Assembly (NCBI GenBank): GCA_045631885.1
Contig: JAZQVN010000037.1
Span: 1 to 24,111 of the forward strand
Length of the DNA stretch: 24,111 nucleotides
Reading direction: 5' to 3'
DNA from: CAJOLV01 sp045631885
GTDB taxonomy: Bacteria; Bacillota_I; Bacilli_A; RFN20; CAG-826
The notes under the pieces were generated by a model that ran no database searches, was not told the DNA's origin, and worked only from the letters and a program-made list of their open reading frames with translations. Below, piece after piece: positions 20,669 through 24,111 of the stretch (positions within the stretch are counted from its first letter, which is position 1; every line of letters begins with the position of its first letter). Made by a program: the position numbers and the translations under genes.

Positions 20669-20704
20669 GCTTTGATACAAAATATCAAGGCTTTTTATTT
20701 TTTT
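20669..20704 (+). terminator. Terminator downstream of the nitrilase gene
   Basis: GCTTTGATA (20669-20677) pairs with TATCAAGGC (20683-20691), one G-U, loop CAAAA, followed by a long T-rich run. It is a near copy of the tRNA terminator at 19576. Confidence 0.88.
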
Positions 20705-20744
20705 AACCATTTTTCATCCTTTAAAACGATATTTTGTGGGTAGA

Positions 20745-20840
20745 TGGTGGTATGGTCGGATTCGAACTACTTACTTCGACTCCCATCAGTGGGGTAGGGA
20801 ATACCTTGGTTTTTGGGTTGGAGGTGGGACTCGAACTACC
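20745..20840 (-). pseudogene. Two tRNA 3'-end-like remnants
   Basis: On the minus strand GGTAGTTCGAGTCCCACC followed by TCCA (20840-20819) and GTTCGAATCCGACCA (20767-20753), with a further CCACCA at 20750-20745, look like T-arms with CCA ends. I find no matching acceptor, D- or anticodon arms, and the T-stem pairs imperfectly, so these are probably broken tRNA copies. The stretch 20563-20999 otherwise holds only repeats, a terminator and a promoter. Confidence 0.45.
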
Positions 20841-20856
20841 TTGTCAGAACACCATT

Positions 20857-20955
20857 TGATACATTAATTGATACGATAAATGATACAAAAGAAACCTGAG
20901 AATAATATTTAAAAGAAAATGGGGTATAATACTTAAAAGAAACCAGGGGAAAATG
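20857..20955 (+). repeat. 12-bp and 24-bp tandem repeats ahead of the ATPase gene
   Basis: TGATAC recurs at 20857, 20869 and 20881, exactly 12 bp apart. From 20887 three units beginning AAAAGAAA follow at exactly 24 bp (20887, 20911, 20935), with related ends (AATAATATTT, TATAATACTT). The array ends at the -35 of the ATPase promoter. Confidence 0.75.
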
Positions 20956-20984
20956 TTGACAATTAGCTACTTATCATTTATATT
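20956..20984 (+). promoter_or_regulatory. Promoter of the DUF4143-type ATPase gene
   Basis: Perfect -35 TTGACA (20956-20961), 17-nt spacer, -10 TATATT (20979-20984). The start near 20991 leaves a 5' UTR of only about 9 nt containing GGTGA. Confidence 0.8.
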
Positions 20985-20999
20985 TATGATGGTGATACT

Positions 21000-22265
21000 A
21001 TGGAATATTTAAAACGATATATTGAAGAAGAGATTAAGAAATCTCTAGAAACATCAGGCGTTGTAGTTGTGGCTGGTCCAAAGTTCTGTGGAAAAACAAC
21101 TACTTGCGAATTATTTGCAAAAAGCAAGTATGCGCTAGATACAAAAGCAAAAATTAATATGGTTGAAGCTAATCCTGAGGCTATATTAATTGGTGATAAT
21201 CCAAGACTGATTGATGAATGGCAAAACGTTCCTGATTTATGGAACTGTGTTCGTACAGAGGTGGATCATCGAGATAATAAGTTTGGCCAATTCATTTTTA
21301 CTGGTAGTTCAACCCCAGCAGATAAAACAGATATTTACCATAGTGGTTCAGGCCGTATTGTTACTATTATTATGAGAACAATGAGCCTTTTTGAAAGTGG
21401 AGAATCTAAAGGATTAGTATCTGTTGAAGGTTTGTTTAAGGGTGAATACAAAAAATTATTTTGTATTAATGAAAATCATAATCTTTTAGATGTTGCATTC
21501 TATATTTGTCGAGGCGGATGGCCACTTTCTTTAGTAGAAGATAGAAATAAGGCTCTTAAGATTACCAAAAATTATTGTTCAACCTTATTTAGTTTTGAGA
21601 ATACCAAAAATCAGAAATTTAGAAATAAGAAACCTGATATTTTTAAAATGATACTTAGAAGTTATGCTAGGAATATTTCTACTGAAGCTAGAAAAAGCGT
21701 AATTATTAATGACGTTAATAAACACGACGATAGAAAACTTGACGAAGATTCATTTGATGAATATATAGAGGCGCTTCAAGATTTATACATTATTAAAGAT
21801 ATAGATGCTTGGAATCCAAATTTCAGAAGCAAAACGGTAATAATAACGTCTCCAACTAGACATTTTATAGATACTTCTATTGCAACTAATGCCCTAAACA
21901 TGTCTCCAGATGATTTATTAAATGATTCAAAAACATTCGGCTTTATGTTTGAAGATTTTGCAGTTAAAGAGCTATCAATCTATTCTTCTAAAATTGGAGG
22001 AGAGATAAGGCACTTTAGAGATGGCAATGGGTTAGAGTGTGATGCAGTCATTCATCTTCCTAATGGCGAGTATGCATTGATTGAAATAAAGCTGGGCGGA
22101 GAAACTTTAATAAAAGAAGGCAAGGATAAGTTAAAACAATTAAAAAATAAAATAATCGAAAATAAACAAAAGCTTCCTAGTTTCATGATGATATTAATTG
22201 CTAGTGGGGATGCGCATATTGAAGACGATATTTATATTGTTCCAATCAATATGCTTAAAGCATAA
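21000..22265 (+). CDS. AAA-type ATPase with DUF4143 C-terminal domain
   Basis: The 421-residue protein has a P-loop GPKFCGKTTT (about 26-35), a LIDEWQ Walker-B-like strand (about 70-75), and FIFTGSSTP, typical of the ATPase half of this common family. A linker region leads to a C-terminal part with GFMFEDFAVKEL and then GLECDAVIHLPNGEYALIEIKLGG, an acidic layout (E..D...ExK) like that of PD-(D/E)XK nuclease folds. Such proteins are frequent in anaerobic gut bacteria and archaea, are often mobile or multicopy, and have no settled function; nuclease activity is not shown. It has its own promoter and lies in a tRNA-bounded accessory segment with no partner gene. Confidence 0.88.
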   Translation: MEYLKRYIEEEIKKSLETSGVVVVAGPKFCGKTTTCELFAKSKYALDTKAKINMVEANPEAILIGDNPRLIDEWQNVPDLWNCVRTEVDHRDNKFGQFIFTGSSTPADKTDIYHSGSGRIVTIIMRTMSLFESGESKGLVSVEGLFKGEYKKLFCINENHNLLDVAFYICRGGWPLSLVEDRNKALKITKNYCSTLFSFENTKNQKFRNKKPDIFKMILRSYARNISTEARKSVIINDVNKHDDRKLDEDSFDEYIEALQDLYIIKDIDAWNPNFRSKTVIITSPTRHFIDTSIATNALNMSPDDLLNDSKTFGFMFEDFAVKELSIYSSKIGGEIRHFRDGNGLECDAVIHLPNGEYALIEIKLGGETLIKEGKDKLKQLKNKIIENKQKLPSFMMILIASGDAHIEDDIYIVPINMLKA

Positions 22266-22407
22266 ACATTATGATCTACTGGATTAATGGAGCCTATAAA
22301 ATGACCAAAAATAGTCAAAAAGAGATAAAACTAACACGATACCAAACGCTTAACATCTCCTCGCTTAACCATTTTCAAGGTTTTATTTTTTAAAATAAAA
22401 AATAAAC

Positions 22408-22428
22408 AAAACATTTTGCAAATGTTTT
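22408..22428. repeat. Perfect 9-bp inverted repeat over the tRNA-Pro -35
   Basis: AAAACATTT (22408-22416) and AAATGTTTT (22420-22428) flank TGC. It covers the tRNA-Pro -35 (22416-22421), and as RNA it could also be a weak terminator for the ATPase gene. Confidence 0.65.
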
Positions 22429-22443
22429 AAAATGGTGTAGAAT
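22416..22443 (+). promoter_or_regulatory. Promoter of tRNA-Pro
   Basis: -35 TTGCAA (22416-22421), 16-nt spacer, -10 TAGAAT (22438-22443), 11 nt before the tRNA. Confidence 0.65.
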
Positions 22444-22453
22444 ATATATCGCT

Positions 22454-22530
22454 CGGGACGTAGCGTAGCTTGGTATCGCGTCAGTTTTGGGAACTGAAGG
22501 CCGCAGGTTCAAATCCTGTCGTCCCGACCA
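22454..22530 (+). tRNA. tRNA-Pro (anticodon TGG)
   Basis: Acceptor CGGGACG (22454-22460) pairs with CGTCCCG (22520-22526); discriminator A and encoded CCA (22528-22530). The anticodon stem TCAGT/ACTGA encloses TTTGGGA with TGG at 22488-22490. It reads the CCA codon favoured by the genes here. Confidence 0.97.
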
Positions 22531-22544
22531 GTCTTTAAATCCTT

Positions 22545-22569
22545 CGGCCTTTAACGGGGCCGTTTTTTT
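22545..22569 (+). terminator. Terminator of tRNA-Pro
   Basis: CGGCC (22545-22549) pairs with GGCCG (22558-22562) and is followed by seven T's. Confidence 0.88.
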
Positions 22570-22603
22570 CTTATTCGCGATACCAAGAAATGCGCATATG
22601 TTA

Positions 22604-22609
22604 TATAAT
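22604..22609 (+). promoter_or_regulatory. -10 element of the GGDEF gene
   Basis: Perfect TATAAT (22604-22609), 15 nt before the ATG at 22625; start near 22616 leaves about 9 nt of leader with no SD. No clear -35 is seen. Confidence 0.55.
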
Positions 22610-22624
22610 ATATAAGAACTATAT

Positions 22625-23749
22625 ATGGCATATATCCAAGAATTCTTTTTATTAAATTTCCCTCTTCTATGTATCTTAGCCGGTATGGCTTTTGTTATTA
22701 TTTTCGATTTTAAAGGCAAAAGAAGATTCTCTTTATACATTCTTGCTATTTTAGTGACAGCGCTTCTTTTAGCGGTGTTTTTAGAATTAGAAGAATATTT
22801 TAAAGATACGATGAATGTCGTTGGAGCGACGATATGCGGAATAGTGGGCTATTCAGTTAGACCACTGGCCTTATATCTATTCATCAGATTAGCTTCAGAT
22901 GGAAGAAATAAATGGGAAAGATATTTCCTAATACTATTAGGAGTTAATTTATTAGTTTATTGTTCATCGTTATTCCTTGGTACTGAATTTAGTAAAATCG
23001 CTTTCTATTACGCGCCTAATGAAGCGGGAACAGCGTTAATACATATTCACGGTACGATTAGACTTAATTACACCAGCCATTTCGTTTCACTAGTGTTATT
23101 AGGCTATTTGATTTATCAATCAGTCAGTAAATTAAAGAGTAAACATAACGCGGATGCATTTGCTATCTTAACTTGTGCGTTCTTTGTTGTAATCGCCGTT
23201 TTAGTGGGTACATTTACTTCTCACTCTGGTTTATTAAATAACACAATCGCAATCTCTTGTGTGTTCTATTTCATGTTTATGAACAATCAAGTATCTCGTA
23301 GAGATCAATTAACTGGATTATTTGAAAGAAAGAGCTTCTATGATGATGAAAAGAGATTTTCTAAATCAATCACTGGTATTATTCAAATTGATATGAACGG
23401 TTTAAAGATGATTAACGATAACAAAGGTCATGATGCAGGTGATGAAGCATTAAGAACTATTGGAGGAATCATCAGTGAGCATCTATCTCCTTTAATGTAT
23501 GGATATCGTTTAGGGGGAGATGAATTTGTCATTCTAGCCTATGGAGATAATGAAGAAGATATTAAAACATATATTCAAAAAGTCAGAGATGATGTTAATA
23601 AGACACCATATTCTTGCTCGATTGGTTATGCGATGAGAAGCGATGAATATTCGACATTTGCGACGATGATGAAGGCATCAGAACTACAAATGTATGTCGA
23701 TAAAGACAATTACTACAAAACCAATAAGATAGATCGAAGAAGAAAATAG
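22625..23749 (+). CDS. Membrane diguanylate cyclase (GGDEF domain)
   Basis: The 374-residue protein has six or seven TM helices (about 7-215) followed by a GGDEF domain from about 230: DQLTGLFERKSFYDD, then IQIDMNGLKMINDNKGHDAGDEAL, then the intact active loop RLGGDEF (Arg295-Phe301). Such enzymes join two GTP into cyclic di-GMP. The RxxD inhibitory site that normally precedes the loop is not present (MYGYR there), so product inhibition is not expected. The multi-TM N-terminus may be the sensor; I cannot assign it to a known family. No SD precedes the ATG, and the -10 lies close. It complements the HD-GYP protein encoded at 7099-8832. Confidence 0.92.
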   Translation: MAYIQEFFLLNFPLLCILAGMAFVIIFDFKGKRRFSLYILAILVTALLLAVFLELEEYFKDTMNVVGATICGIVGYSVRPLALYLFIRLASDGRNKWERYFLILLGVNLLVYCSSLFLGTEFSKIAFYYAPNEAGTALIHIHGTIRLNYTSHFVSLVLLGYLIYQSVSKLKSKHNADAFAILTCAFFVVIAVLVGTFTSHSGLLNNTIAISCVFYFMFMNNQVSRRDQLTGLFERKSFYDDEKRFSKSITGIIQIDMNGLKMINDNKGHDAGDEALRTIGGIISEHLSPLMYGYRLGGDEFVILAYGDNEEDIKTYIQKVRDDVNKTPYSCSIGYAMRSDEYSTFATMMKASELQMYVDKDNYYKTNKIDRRRK

Positions 23750-23767
23750 GCTGAAAGCTTATTTTTT
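23745..23767 (+). terminator. Terminator overlapping the GGDEF stop codon
   Basis: AATAGGCT (23745-23752), which includes the TAG stop, pairs with AGCTTATT (23756-23763), one G-U, loop GAA, then more T's. Confidence 0.75.
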
Positions 23768-23802
23768 CTTTTCCACAACAAAAAATAGAATCAATCAAAG
23801 AA

Positions 23803-23824
23803 AAATGCCATTTTTGGTATTTTT
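23803..23824. terminator. Second terminator-like hairpin
   Basis: AAATGCCA (23803-23810) pairs with TGGTATTT (23815-23822), one G-U, with A's before and T's after, so it could act on both strands. Confidence 0.6.
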
Positions 23825-23845
23825 ATTTATAACTATAAATAAATC

Positions 23846-23891
23846 AGCACTCATGTGTGTGCATTATTAACACATTATGTGCGCGAGTGCT
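23846..23891. repeat. Long inverted repeat AGCACTC ... GAGTGCT upstream of a lipoprotein gene
   Basis: AGCACTC (23846-23852) and GAGTGCT (23885-23891) are perfect complements 32 nt apart; inside, ATGTGT (23853) and ACACAT (23870) can pair further. The outer arms equal the CIRCE core half-sites, but CIRCE spacing is 9 nt, so HrcA binding is not supported. Confidence 0.6.
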
Positions 23892-23957
23892 TGCTTCTTC
23901 CTCTTCTTCTTTATAGAATTAAATTAGAAAAAACATGAGAATTCATGGAGGTTTTTT

Positions 23958-24111
23958 ATGGGAAAGAAAAATAAACTTTTCGCCTTACTCCTTCTCGTCG
24001 CTAGCTTAGGTCTCGCCGCGTGCGGTGGTGACCATGGCGGAGGCGGCTCCGGTGGTGAAGTCGGAGGCCAAGCGGTCTTAGGAAGACAAGAGAAGAACAC
24101 AACTCCTTGGC
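23958..24111 (+). CDS. Glycine-rich lipoprotein, 5' part only
   Basis: The gene runs off the window after 51 codons. The ATG at 23958 has GGAGG (23947-23951) 6 nt upstream. A lipoprotein signal peptide is clear: MGKKNK, a leucine-rich core, and lipobox LAAC with Cys22. A Gly-rich linker with His and Ser (23-38) follows, then GQAVLGRQEKNTTPW. Compared with its neighbours the first codons are GC-rich (CTC, GTC, GGC, GCC), which may just reflect the Gly/Ala content. It is an anchored surface protein; the function lies in the missing part. Confidence 0.85.
   Translation, partial: MGKKNKLFALLLLVASLGLAACGGDHGGGGSGGEVGGQAVLGRQEKNTTPW

Noticed and set aside
22390..22740. Minus-strand reading frame of 116 codons
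   Set aside because: It runs across tRNA-Pro and into the GGDEF gene; GRQDLNLRPS is a typical antisense-tRNA artefact.
23846..23891. CIRCE element for HrcA
   Set aside because: Half-sites fit, but the spacing is 32 nt rather than 9, and no chaperone gene follows.

Overview
The window looks like a chromosomal piece of a low-GC Bacillota, probably an uncultured gut Bacilli/Mollicutes-type organism. The signs are AT-rich DNA, heavy TTA/CCA/AAA codon use, infC-rpmI-rplT with a Firmicutes-type L20 leader, many lipoproteins, and a PotA of about 554 residues, a length I associate from memory with mycoplasma PotA. Tryptophan is read from TGG and one gene ends in TGA, so the standard bacterial code fits. 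The species is inference.

Layout. 1-603: an orphan small gene behind a leader whose hairpin would hide its ribosome binding site. 620-1930 (minus): infC-rpmI-rplT with an attenuating leader; infC probably starts at a non-AUG codon. 1889-5587: a MazG-like pyrophosphohydrolase, then a Fic-fold protein with altered key residues sitting 16 nt upstream of an EF-G-like GTPase. 5596-9545: a solute-binding lipoprotein divergent from a membrane HD-GYP protein coupled to surE; the 45-bp gap holds a symmetric two-way promoter with almost no 5' UTR on either side. 9559-14047: fructose-bisphosphate aldolase, MscL with an enlarged outer loop, an MBL-fold hydrolase, adenosine deaminase and a lipoprotein with two thioredoxin-like domains. 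14147-19331: a structured RNA of about 320 nt ending in a terminator, followed by potABCD for polyamine import. 19359-22570: tRNA-Cys and tRNA-Arg on one side and tRNA-Pro on the other enclose an accessory segment with a nitrilase-superfamily gene, a DUF4143-type ATPase and several short-period repeat arrays. 22604-24111: a membrane GGDEF protein, a long inverted repeat and the start of a glycine-rich lipoprotein.

How the parts may work together. The GGDEF and HD-GYP proteins are the making and breaking sides of cyclic di-GMP signalling. SurE and adenosine deaminase fit nucleotide/nucleoside turnover. potABCD sits behind an RNA that could act as a transcription attenuator. The strongest candidates for something undescribed are the RNA upstream of potA, the SD-masking leader at the left edge, the unusual Fic/EF-G-like pair, and the repeat arrays in the tRNA-bounded segment.
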